From contig DFZB01000041.1 in NCBI GenBank assembly GCA_002382025.1, positions 14,476 to 28,716 on the forward strand: a stretch of DNA of 14,241 bases, written 5' to 3'. The stretch comes from Patescibacteria group bacterium UBA4067. GTDB lineage: Bacteria; Patescibacteriota; Minisyncoccia; Minisyncoccales; Minisyncoccaceae. Below the pieces are notes generated by a model that worked only from the letters and a program-made list of their open reading frames with translations, did no database searches and was not told where the DNA came from. This document shows positions 7,377 through 12,888 of this stretch, piece after piece; position 1 is the first letter of the stretch, and each line of letters begins with the position of its first letter. The translations under genes were made by a program, and so were the position numbers.

Positions 7377-8665
7377 ATTAATAAATTAAATATCTTTTTA
7401 TTAATAATACACACTGAATTGTCTTTTTTAATAAAGTCTTTATTGGTTTCTTTAGCATTCCATGGACATCCTCCACCACAAATACTTACTGCATCACAAT
7501 CTAAACACTTTTTATCATATAGGGGCAATCTTTTACGCCACGCCTTAATTATTGCATGACTATTAATTATTAATTTGTTTTTAATATTTTTAATATTAAA
7601 TAATTTATTATTAAGAAACGGGCAATTGCTAATATCACCATTTGGCTGAATTACAATTTGATTTCCGTATCCACCACAATCTATAAGACAAGCCTTATTC
7701 TTAAAAGATGTTATTCTTTTTTTCATCTGCGTTTCAACAACACCAGTGTTTTTTGAATTTAAATAATTATTAATTATTACTTTTGCCACTTTATTATAAT
7801 ATTCTTTACGATTTTTTTCAGAGCTAAGAAATTTTAAATCCTTACCTCTTAAAACATTAAAACCGAATTCTTTAATTTTATATTTTTTAAGAAATAGAGA
7901 TAAATTATTTGCTTCTTTTGCATTCTTTGGAGTAATTGCTGTTGAAATTCCAGTTTTTATTTTGTTTTTTTGAAGAATTTTAATTATCTCTATCGTCTTT
8001 AAAAAAGTTCCTTTATTATTTTTATCCTTCCTGTAAAAATCATTGGGCTTCCTTTTTCCATCAAGACCAACAACAACATATACTTTATATTTTTTAAGAA
8101 CCTTTAATAGTTCTTGCTTTATTAATATTCCGTTTGTAGATAAAATTATAGAAACTTTTTTAGAAATCCTATTCTTTTTCTTAAGATTATCTATATATTT
8201 TAATGAATCTATAAAAGTTTCTATGTTTAAAATTGGCTCTCCTCCATAAAAAACAATAAAACATTTTTCATTGTTCTTAAAATTATTAGCCCACAACCTT
8301 ATTCCTTTTCGAGCTACTCTTGTGGACATCATGTCACAACTCTGATCTACCAAACAATATCTACATTTTAAATTACAATTTTTAGTTAAAACCAAATAAA
8401 GTGTTGATGGTTTATTTAATATTTTTTCCTGCTTATCTATATAATTATACAACAAATCTTTATCTTCTTTTTTTGAATTAATAATTATTTTAGTTTTTAA
8501 AAAAAGTTTTAATAATTTTTTATTGTTTTGATGATTAATTTTAAAACTTTTCCATTCTTTTTTTGTAATATAAACTGGAACCGGATATAATTTATTAAAA
8601 ATAACTAATTTATTTCTTTTATCTTGGAAACTCAAAAAAACAGAAAAAATTAATTGCTTTTTCAT
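7361..8665 (-). CDS. Radical SAM/SPASM peptide- or protein-modifying enzyme
   Basis: This is a 434-residue protein. The first 85 or so residues form a separate domain that might bind a substrate leader; this is inference. The core motif CNLKCRYC puts the SAM cluster on Cys97, Cys101 and Cys104, and GGEP is at 141-144. The C-terminal SPASM domain matches the textbook spacing exactly: Cys330, x12, Gly343, x4, Cys348, then Cys387-x2-Cys390-x5-Cys396-x3-Cys400, and Cys419. That implies two auxiliary 4Fe-4S clusters, as in anaerobic sulfatase-maturating enzymes and RiPP maturases. No sulfatase gene is nearby. A 59-residue Cys-containing gene ends 16 bases upstream, a layout typical of precursor plus maturase. 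The 3' end overlaps the MTA phosphorylase gene. No good Shine-Dalgarno is visible. The protein is extremely rich in Lys, Asn and Ile. Confidence 0.92.
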   Translation of the reverse strand: MKKQLIFSVFLSFQDKRNKLVIFNKLYPVPVYITKKEWKSFKINHQNNKKLLKLFLKTKIIINSKKEDKDLLYNYIDKQEKILNKPSTLYLVLTKNCNLKCRYCLVDQSCDMMSTRVARKGIRLWANNFKNNEKCFIVFYGGEPILNIETFIDSLKYIDNLKKKNRISKKVSIILSTNGILIKQELLKVLKKYKVYVVVGLDGKRKPNDFYRKDKNNKGTFLKTIEIIKILQKNKIKTGISTAITPKNAKEANNLSLFLKKYKIKEFGFNVLRGKDLKFLSSEKNRKEYYNKVAKVIINNYLNSKNTGVVETQMKKRITSFKNKACLIDCGGYGNQIVIQPNGDISNCPFLNNKLFNIKNIKNKLIINSHAIIKAWRKRLPLYDKKCLDCDAVSICGGGCPWNAKETNKDFIKKDNSVCIINKKIFNLLIWSKI

Positions 8666-8681
8666 TTTTTGAAAAATTAAC

Positions 8682-8861
8682 CTATTGTTTCTTTTTTATA
8701 TATAATCCTACAAAATAGTTCCACTGATCCCTTGTCATTTTTACCTTTCCACCATAGTCATCTGTTATAATAACGTTTTTTTCTTTCATTTTTACTTGAG
8801 GACAACATCCTTGTACGCCACAATTTAGTGTGATTGTTTTGTTTTTTTGAGAATTCTTCAT
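8682..8861 (-). CDS. Small Cys-containing protein (59 residues), candidate radical SAM substrate or partner
   Basis: First gene of the four-gene minus operon, not assigned to a known family. It has Cys14, Cys19 and Cys20 in CGVQGCCP, then two likely beta strands around a turn (VIITDDYGGKVKM, 30-42), an aromatic segment RDQWNYFVGLY (44-54) and a KKKQ tail. There is no membrane segment or signal peptide. I start it at ATG 8861. The frame stays open to 8993, but that would run through the promoter (8898-8926) and across the start of the divergent gene. The leader would be about 30 bases with no well-placed Shine-Dalgarno. It lies 16 bases before a radical SAM/SPASM gene, so it could be a RiPP precursor. 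The strand-turn-strand-helix look equally allows a small folded, perhaps metal-binding, protein that is not a substrate. Its existence is fairly sure; its role is not. Confidence 0.72.
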   Translation of the reverse strand: MKNSQKNKTITLNCGVQGCCPQVKMKEKNVIITDDYGGKVKMTRDQWNYFVGLYIKKKQ

Positions 8862-8897
8862 CTTGTATATTTTAAAAATTATTCCGACCTTTAATTT

Positions 8898-8926
8898 ATT
8901 ATAATATAAAAATATAATTATATCAA
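8898..8926 (-). promoter_or_regulatory. Promoter of the small protein-radical SAM-MTAP-ABC-F operon
   Basis: On the minus strand TTGATA (8926-8921, 5/6) is separated by exactly 17 bases from a perfect TATAAT (8903-8898). The expected start is near 8891, about 30 bases before ATG 8861. No other clear promoter is seen within the operon, so all four genes are probably driven from here. Confidence 0.7.
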
Positions 8927-8928
8927 AT

Positions 8929-8957
8929 TTGACAAAACCAATAAAAAATTGTATTAA
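8929..8957 (+). promoter_or_regulatory. Promoter for the 48-residue membrane protein gene
   Basis: A perfect TTGACA (8929-8934) is followed after 17 bases by TATTAA (8952-8957, 4/6). The expected start, near 8964, falls at the Shine-Dalgarno, so the true start may be a few bases off. The -35 sits back to back with that of the divergent operon: TATCAAA-TTTGACA at 8921-8934 is an inverted repeat with one mismatch. Confidence 0.5.
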
Positions 8958-8974
8958 ATAAACAGGAGATTGAC

Positions 8975-9121
8975 ATGCAAAAAAAGAATCCAAGAGAAAA
9001 GCTTATTGATGCTATTGATGACATTGCAATTATTGGTCTTGCAACCATTGGATTGCTTCTTCTGATAATCGGCATAGCAATTGAACACATTATAGAAAAA
9101 ATTGAGTCGGTATTATCATAA
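8975..9121 (+). CDS. Small single-pass membrane protein (48 residues)
   Basis: ATG 8975 is preceded by AGGAG (8964-8968) at a 6-base spacing, the best Shine-Dalgarno in the window. The frame runs to TAA at 9119-9121. The protein has a basic start (MQKKNPREK), then a hydrophobic segment of about 22 residues (roughly 17-39) rich in Ile, Leu and Gly, and an amphipathic end (EHIIEKIESVLS). One transmembrane helix with a charged N-terminus is the plain reading. I recognise no family. It is transcribed divergently from the radical SAM operon, about 113 bases from the 59-residue gene, and is followed by the carbonic-anhydrase-like gene. An immunity or helper peptide, a small membrane toxin or a membrane regulator are all possible; nothing in the sequence decides. 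Confidence 0.75.
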   Translation: MQKKNPREKLIDAIDDIAIIGLATIGLLLLIIGIAIEHIIEKIESVLS

Positions 9122-9165
9122 CCGATTTTATTTTACAATTTAATAATTATCATGTATACATTAAA

Positions 9166-9171
9166 TATAAT
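9166..9171 (+). promoter_or_regulatory. -10 box upstream of the carbonic-anhydrase-like gene
   Basis: A perfect TATAAT lies 17 bases before ATG 9189, predicting a start near 9178 and a leader of about 11 bases without a Shine-Dalgarno. No good -35 stands at the right distance, so activity may be weak or need an activator. Confidence 0.4.
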
Positions 9172-9188
9172 AAACTAAGAATAATATT

Positions 9189-9611
9189 ATGCACAAATGC
9201 AAATCAATTGTTTTTAAATGTATGGATTTTAGATTAACCAAGGAAACTATTCGTTTCCTTGAAGAAAATAAACTGCTAGGAGATTGTGATATTGTTTCCT
9301 TGGCTGGCTCAAGTAAATCTTTAACTGATGGAAAAGATGAAATAAAAAACATGCTACTAAAGCAAATTAAAACATCGAGTGAACTTCACTCCTCAACAGA
9401 AGTTATATTAATTCATCACAGTGATTGTGGAGCATATAAAACATCTTATTGTTTTTCTTCTCCTGAAGACGAAAAGAAAACTCAATTAGAAGATATGAAT
9501 AAAGTAGAATCATTAATAAAAGAAAACTTTCCAAAAATAGAAGTTAAAAAAATCTGGGCAGAAATGGAAGACAAAGAAGGAAAAAAAGTTAATTTTTCAA
9601 TTATTGATTAA
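9189..9611 (+). CDS. Short beta-carbonic-anhydrase-like protein
   Basis: This 140-residue protein carries the beta-carbonic-anhydrase zinc signature: CMDFR (Cys11, Asp13, Arg15) and HSDCGAYK (His77, Cys80). In the family the two Cys and the His bind zinc, and the Asp/Arg pair orients the active site for hydration of CO2 to bicarbonate. The LLGDCDIVSLAGSSKSL stretch stands where typical enzymes have the GDxFVxRNAGN strand, and that consensus is only loosely kept. At 140 residues it is shorter than ordinary beta-CAs (about 180-230), and the C-terminal helical part is reduced. It may belong to a divergent, putative carbonic anhydrase family, and activity is uncertain. It follows the 48-residue membrane gene on the same strand. 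Its TAA overlaps the convergent parB stop by 4 bases. Confidence 0.75.
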   Translation: MHKCKSIVFKCMDFRLTKETIRFLEENKLLGDCDIVSLAGSSKSLTDGKDEIKNMLLKQIKTSSELHSSTEVILIHHSDCGAYKTSYCFSSPEDEKKTQLEDMNKVESLIKENFPKIEVKKIWAEMEDKEGKKVNFSIID

Positions 9612-10477
9612 TCTTTGTGTATTATTTTTTTCATCCATTTCTTGATATCTTCTTCTGAATCAAAATCAATAACAATTTGAATTTTATCTTTTTTCTTTTC
9701 TAGTTTAATTTTATCAAAATTAAATAGTTCTCCTAGTTTTTTCTCTAAAAACTCTTTATTAATAATAATCTTATCAATTAAGGTTGGGTTATTAGTTTTT
9801 GCTTTTCTCTCAACTTCTCTAACAGAATAATTGTTCTGTAATATTTCTAAAAATAGCTTTCTCCTTTGTTTTTCGTCTTTTACCCCTAATAATGCCCTAG
9901 CGTGTCCTTCTGATATTTTCTCTGCTTTTATAGCATCTTTAATTTCATCTGATAAAGATAGTATTCTAAAAGCATTTGATACTGCTTCTCTACTCATTCC
10001 CACTATTTCTGCTATTTCTTTGTCTAACAAGCTAAATTCTTTTCTTAATCTCTCAAAAGCTTCTGCTTTATCAACTACATTGAGATTTTTTCTTTGAATG
10101 TTTTCAATTAAAGCAATCTCTAATTTCTCTTGATTAGATCTTTCTTTGATAATAACAGGTATTTGCTTTAAACCAGCTTGTCTTGAAGCTCTCCATCTCC
10201 TTTCTCCAGCAATAATCTGATACTCAGCTAACATTCCACCAGAACTTGTTCTTTTTTCAATTTTTGTAACTATTATTGGTTGCAATAATCCATATTTTTT
10301 AATTGACTCTGACAAAGAATTAAGCTCTTCTTCATTGAATTCTTTTCTTGGTTGATATGGATTAGGCTTAATTTTATCAATTTCAATCCAAAAAATAAAC
10401 TCTTTTGTAGGCTCTGTGTTTTTTCCTGCGTTTTGATCTTTTTTAGGAATTAATGATTCCAATCCTTTTCCCATCAT
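9608..10477 (-). CDS. parB: Chromosome partitioning protein ParB (Spo0J-like)
   Basis: This 289-residue (or 288) CTP-dependent DNA-sliding clamp loads at parS and works with ParA to segregate the chromosome origin. The N-terminus GKGLESLIP is the ParA-interacting peptide typical of chromosomal ParB. Then come PNPYQPR (39-44), LQPIIV, the CTP-binding box GERRWRA (91-97), ENIQRKNL (125-132), a helix-turn-helix (about 150-175: DKEIAEIVGMSREAVSNAFRI), GHARALL (191-197) and a C-terminal dimerisation region from about 235. Two adjacent ATGs (10477 and 10474) are possible starts; homologues usually start MGKGL, which favours 10474. It lies 20 bases downstream of parA in one operon. Confidence 0.95.
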   Translation of the reverse strand: MMGKGLESLIPKKDQNAGKNTEPTKEFIFWIEIDKIKPNPYQPRKEFNEEELNSLSESIKKYGLLQPIIVTKIEKRTSSGGMLAEYQIIAGERRWRASRQAGLKQIPVIIKERSNQEKLEIALIENIQRKNLNVVDKAEAFERLRKEFSLLDKEIAEIVGMSREAVSNAFRILSLSDEIKDAIKAEKISEGHARALLGVKDEKQRRKLFLEILQNNYSVREVERKAKTNNPTLIDKIIINKEFLEKKLGELFNFDKIKLEKKKDKIQIVIDFDSEEDIKKWMKKIIHKD

Positions 10478-10497
10478 ATGTTTAAAAAATTATTAAA

Positions 10498-11256
10498 TTA
10501 TCTTGATATAATTTCCCTAGCTAATTCTCTAAAAGCATGAACAGCAGTAGAATTAGGGGCTGATCTTAATATTGTTTTTCCTTCTATCGGAGATTCTGAC
10601 AAAGATACTGTTCTTGGAATTACTGTATCAAACACATAGCCAGGAAAATTTCTTCTTAAGTCTTTAGCTATTTTTTGTGCCACTTTATTCCTTCTGTTGT
10701 ACATTGTTAGAATTGAACCCAATATTTTAATGTCTTTTTCCATATTTTCATTAATAAGTCTAACATTGAAAAGAAGTTGTTCTAATCCTTCCATTGCTAA
10801 ATATTCACATTGCACTGGAATTAAAACTTCATCAGCAGCAACCAAAGCATTAATTGTTAATATTCCTAAACTGGGCGGACAATCAATTAAAATAAAGTCG
10901 TAGTCATCTCTAACTTTATCAATTACTTCTTTTAATTTAAACTCTCTGTTTTTCAAATTAATTAATTCAATATTAGCTCCAGCTAAATTATAAGATGTTG
11001 GCATTATATCAAAAGCTAAAAAGGGTGTTCTTTTAATTATTTCTTTTGGAGATATTTGTCCAAGCAATGCTTCGTATAAAGAAATTGATAAATCTCTTGG
11101 TTTTATGCCCAATGAAAAGGTTGCATTAGCTTGAGGGTCAAGATCAACCAATAAAACTTTTTTACCAAAAGCAGTTAAGAAAACAGGCAAATTAACAGCA
11201 ATAGCTGTTTTGCCTACTCCCCCTTTTTGATTAGCAATAGCAATTACTCTACTCAT
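10498..11256 (-). CDS. parA: Chromosome partitioning ATPase ParA (Soj-like)
   Basis: This 252-residue ParA/MinD-family ATPase binds nucleoid DNA non-specifically in its ATP form and is released by ParB. The deviant Walker A KGGVGKT (11-17) has the signature lysine (Lys11). DLDPQANAT (38-46) is the A' motif, FILIDCPPSLG (121-131) the Walker B region, and PVQCEYLAMEG (147-157) the strongly conserved Soj segment. TVIPRTVSLSESPIEGKTI (211-229) is also family-typical. The length fits short chromosomal Soj proteins without an N-terminal regulatory domain. ATG 11256 is placed by homology and by a promoter whose start would fall on it. parB follows at once. Confidence 0.96.
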   Translation of the reverse strand: MSRVIAIANQKGGVGKTAIAVNLPVFLTAFGKKVLLVDLDPQANATFSLGIKPRDLSISLYEALLGQISPKEIIKRTPFLAFDIMPTSYNLAGANIELINLKNREFKLKEVIDKVRDDYDFILIDCPPSLGILTINALVAADEVLIPVQCEYLAMEGLEQLLFNVRLINENMEKDIKILGSILTMYNRRNKVAQKIAKDLRRNFPGYVFDTVIPRTVSLSESPIEGKTILRSAPNSTAVHAFRELAREIISR

Positions 11257-11263
11257 TGATATA

Positions 11264-11292
11264 ATTATACTACTAAAGAAAAAAATTTACAA
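11264..11292 (-). promoter_or_regulatory. Promoter of parAB, predicted leaderless
   Basis: On the minus strand TTGTAA (11292-11287, 4/6), a 17-base spacer and a perfect TATAAT (11269-11264) lie just before parA. The expected start is about 11257, one base ahead of ATG 11256, and no Shine-Dalgarno is present. A leaderless parA message is the simplest reading. Confidence 0.65.
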
Positions 11293-11322
11293 ATATGGTT
11301 TTTTATGATAAATATATTTTAC

Positions 11323-11406
11323 GCCGAAGTGGTGGAACTGGCAGACGCGTAGCACTCAAAATGCTATGGGAGTAATCCCGTGAGAGTTCAAGTCTCTCCT
11401 TCGGCA
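11323..11406 (+). tRNA. tRNA-Leu (anticodon CAA)
   Basis: An 84-base class II tRNA. The acceptor stem GCCGAAG (11323-11329) pairs with CTTCGGC (11399-11405), with discriminator A at 11406. The anticodon stem TAGCA/TGCTA (11350-11354, 11362-11366) closes the loop CTCAAAA with anticodon CAA at 11357-11359, reading UUG leucine codons. The long variable arm (GGGA..TCCC) and the T arm GAGAG-TTCAAGT-CTCTC are intact. CCA is not encoded: the bases after the discriminator are CAA, so a CCA-adding enzyme must finish it. It is divergent from parA. I cannot fix its promoter; a TTTACA at 11286 overlaps the parA -35 on the other strand. Confidence 0.97.
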
Positions 11407-11409
11407 CAA

Positions 11410-11442
11410 TTGACTATGAATTACTTGTGTGATAAATATAAT
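11410..11442 (+). promoter_or_regulatory. Possible promoter for the 70-residue gene
   Basis: TTGACT (11410-11415, 5/6) starts four bases after the tRNA, and a perfect TATAAT is at 11437-11442. The spacing to it is 21 bases, longer than usual. A weaker -10, TAAATA at 11433-11438, has the ideal 17. Either way transcription would start at or just inside the 11445-11463 hairpin. Confidence 0.4.
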
Positions 11443-11444
11443 AG

Positions 11445-11463
11445 AGCTAAGAAGCTCTTAGCT
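11445..11463 (+). promoter_or_regulatory. 5'-leader hairpin before the 70-residue gene
   Basis: AGCTAAGA (11445-11452) and TCTTAGCT (11456-11463) form a perfect 8-bp stem with a 3-base loop. It lies at the predicted 5' end of the message, 22 bases before the ATG, and leaves the Shine-Dalgarno AGGTG (11475-11479) free. There is no T tract after it, so it is not a terminator for the tRNA. It may stabilise the 5' end of the message, or be an operator in DNA. Confidence 0.5.
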
Positions 11464-11485
11464 GGCACATTAACAGGTGTAGAAG

Positions 11486-11698
11486 ATGAAAAAGCTATTC
11501 TTTAGTCCGGTATATTATCTCAGTAAAGATAAAAGAACACCAACCATGCAGATAAATAACATCTATGGTCCTTTTAACAATCGGATGTCCATAGAGGTAA
11601 AGCTCGATGAAATAAATAAAAACGGGGAGATAAAAGAAATCTTGGTCTTTGAAGGAGAATTATTCTCCGTAAAAATAGATCAATTGAAGCTAAAATAA
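11486..11698 (+). CDS. Hypothetical protein, 70 residues
   Basis: I do not recognise this protein. It starts at ATG 11486 with AGGTG six bases upstream and ends at TAA 11696-11698, inside an intrinsic terminator. The N-terminal part (FFSPVYYLSKDKRTPTMQI) is basic and aromatic. The rest alternates like beta strands, with acidic segments (SIEVKLDEINKNGEIKEIL, LVFEGELFSVKIDQLKLK). There is no membrane segment and no Cys. It is a monocistronic unit between tRNA-Leu and a convergent GlmU-like gene, with its own promoter, leader hairpin and terminator. That full set of signals argues it is a real gene despite its size. Confidence 0.68.
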   Translation: MKKLFFSPVYYLSKDKRTPTMQINNIYGPFNNRMSIEVKLDEINKNGEIKEILVFEGELFSVKIDQLKLK

Positions 11699-11711
11699 GC
11701 TTCTTTTTTTT
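11686..11711 (+). terminator. Intrinsic terminator of the 70-residue gene
   Basis: GAAGCT (11686-11691) and AGCTTC (11698-11703) form a 6-bp stem with a 6-base AT loop, followed by eight T (11704-11711). The stop codon lies at the end of the loop. The minus-strand reading lacks a T tract, so it serves only the plus-strand gene. Its end touches the stop codon of the convergent GlmU-like gene. Confidence 0.8.
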
Positions 11712-12888
11712 ACAAAACATCTTTGTTTACTTTTTCTCCTGGTAGTGTTGTTTTTCCTGGATATATTTTTCTTCCAGGATAAATTAATGTTCCAATTCCT
11801 GTTTTTGAACCATCTCCAATTATTGTTCCAAGCTTAATTCTTTTTGTATCAATTATTTTTCCATTAACTATTGTTTCTATTGTTTTTCCATCATGTTTTA
11901 AATTAGCAGTAATGGTTCCTGCTCCTAAATTACAATCAGAGCCAATAATTGAATCTCCCACATAAGACAAGTGACTAATATTGGTATTATCTCCAATAAT
12001 ACTATTTTTTATTTCCACTCCTTGACCTATTTTACAATTATCTCCAATGACTGCATTAGAACGAATAAAACAATTAGGTCCAATCACACAATTACAACCA
12101 ATATATACTGGTCCTTCAATATATGCTCCACTTTTAATTATTGTTCCTTTACCAACAATAATTTTACCCTTAATAGAAACATTTGTTTCTTTTTTAATTT
12201 TTACTGATTTTTTCTTTTTAGAAAAAAAGAAGCTCAAAGCATCTAAAATATCCCAAGGATAAGATGCTGGAAACCAGAAATCAGCTTTAACGGCAAATAA
12301 ATTATTGTTTTTTATAAAACTTTTAATATAATCTGTAAATTCATATTCTCCTCTTTCTGATTTTTCAATCTCTTTATCAATAATACTTTTAGGCAAAAAA
12401 TATAATCCAGTATTAACTAAATTAGAAATAGGTTTTTCTGGCTTTTCAATAATACTTTTAACAATTCTTTTTTCTTCAATAATCACTCCAAAACTAGAAG
12501 GGTTATTGTGTTCTTTTACTAAAATACAAGGAAATGTTTTTAAAACTTTTTCAATATCTTCTTTAAAATAAAAATCATCTCCATTCAAAAGAAGAAACTT
12601 ATCCTTAATTAAGGATTTTACAAGTTTAACTCCTCCCCCAGTTCCATTTAAATCTTTTTGAAAAACATATTTTATTTTTATCCCTTCGAATTCTTGACCA
12701 ATCAAACCCTCTATTAATTCTTTCTTACAATTAACCACGATAATGACTTCTTTAATTAAGCCTTTTAGTTGTCTCAGGTTATGCTCTAATATTGATTCTC
12801 CAAAAACAGAAAACAATGGCTTTGGTTTTGTTAAAGACAAGGGCTCAAATCTTGTTCCATTTCCGGCTGCTAAAATTATTGCTTGCAT
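11710..12888 (-). CDS. GlmU-like bifunctional nucleotidyltransferase/acetyltransferase
   Basis: This 392-residue protein has two parts. The N-terminal half is a sugar-1-phosphate nucleotidyltransferase: LAAGNGTRFEPLS (6-18), KPKPLF, NGTGGG (81-86), LLNGDD (101-105), and IEKPEKP with NTGLY (159-163). The C-terminal half (from about 235) is a left-handed beta-helix of hexapeptide repeats (VGKGTIIKSGAYIEGPVYIG and on). It contains the GlmU acetyltransferase blocks HLSYVGDSIIG (His306 matches the catalytic His of GlmU) and GAGTITANLKHDGK (322-335). Together these would acetylate glucosamine-1-phosphate and join it to UTP, giving UDP-GlcNAc for peptidoglycan. At 392 residues it is shorter than E. 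coli GlmU (456) and nearer the archaeal-type bifunctional enzymes in size. Its 5' end overlaps the YvcK-like gene by 13 bases. Confidence 0.88.
   Translation of the reverse strand: MQAIILAAGNGTRFEPLSLTKPKPLFSVFGESILEHNLRQLKGLIKEVIIVVNCKKELIEGLIGQEFEGIKIKYVFQKDLNGTGGGVKLVKSLIKDKFLLLNGDDFYFKEDIEKVLKTFPCILVKEHNNPSSFGVIIEEKRIVKSIIEKPEKPISNLVNTGLYFLPKSIIDKEIEKSERGEYEFTDYIKSFIKNNNLFAVKADFWFPASYPWDILDALSFFFSKKKKSVKIKKETNVSIKGKIIVGKGTIIKSGAYIEGPVYIGCNCVIGPNCFIRSNAVIGDNCKIGQGVEIKNSIIGDNTNISHLSYVGDSIIGSDCNLGAGTITANLKHDGKTIETIVNGKIIDTKRIKLGTIIGDGSKTGIGTLIYPGRKIYPGKTTLPGEKVNKDVL

Noticed and set aside
8862..8993. N-terminal extension of the 59-residue protein up to 8993
   Set aside because: It would run through a strong promoter and over the start of the divergent gene, and no RBS supports it.
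9600..9640. Terminator between the carbonic-anhydrase-like gene and parB
   Set aside because: There are T runs but no convincing stem; the two stop codons overlap directly.
9608..11322. parS site near parAB
   Set aside because: I looked for GTTTCACGTGAAAC-like palindromes here and in the rest of the window and saw none; parS may lie elsewhere.
11654..11668. Inverted repeat GGAGAA-TTA-TTCTCC
   Set aside because: It lies inside the 70-residue coding frame with no T tract, and can arise from the Gly-Glu-Leu-Phe-Ser codons.
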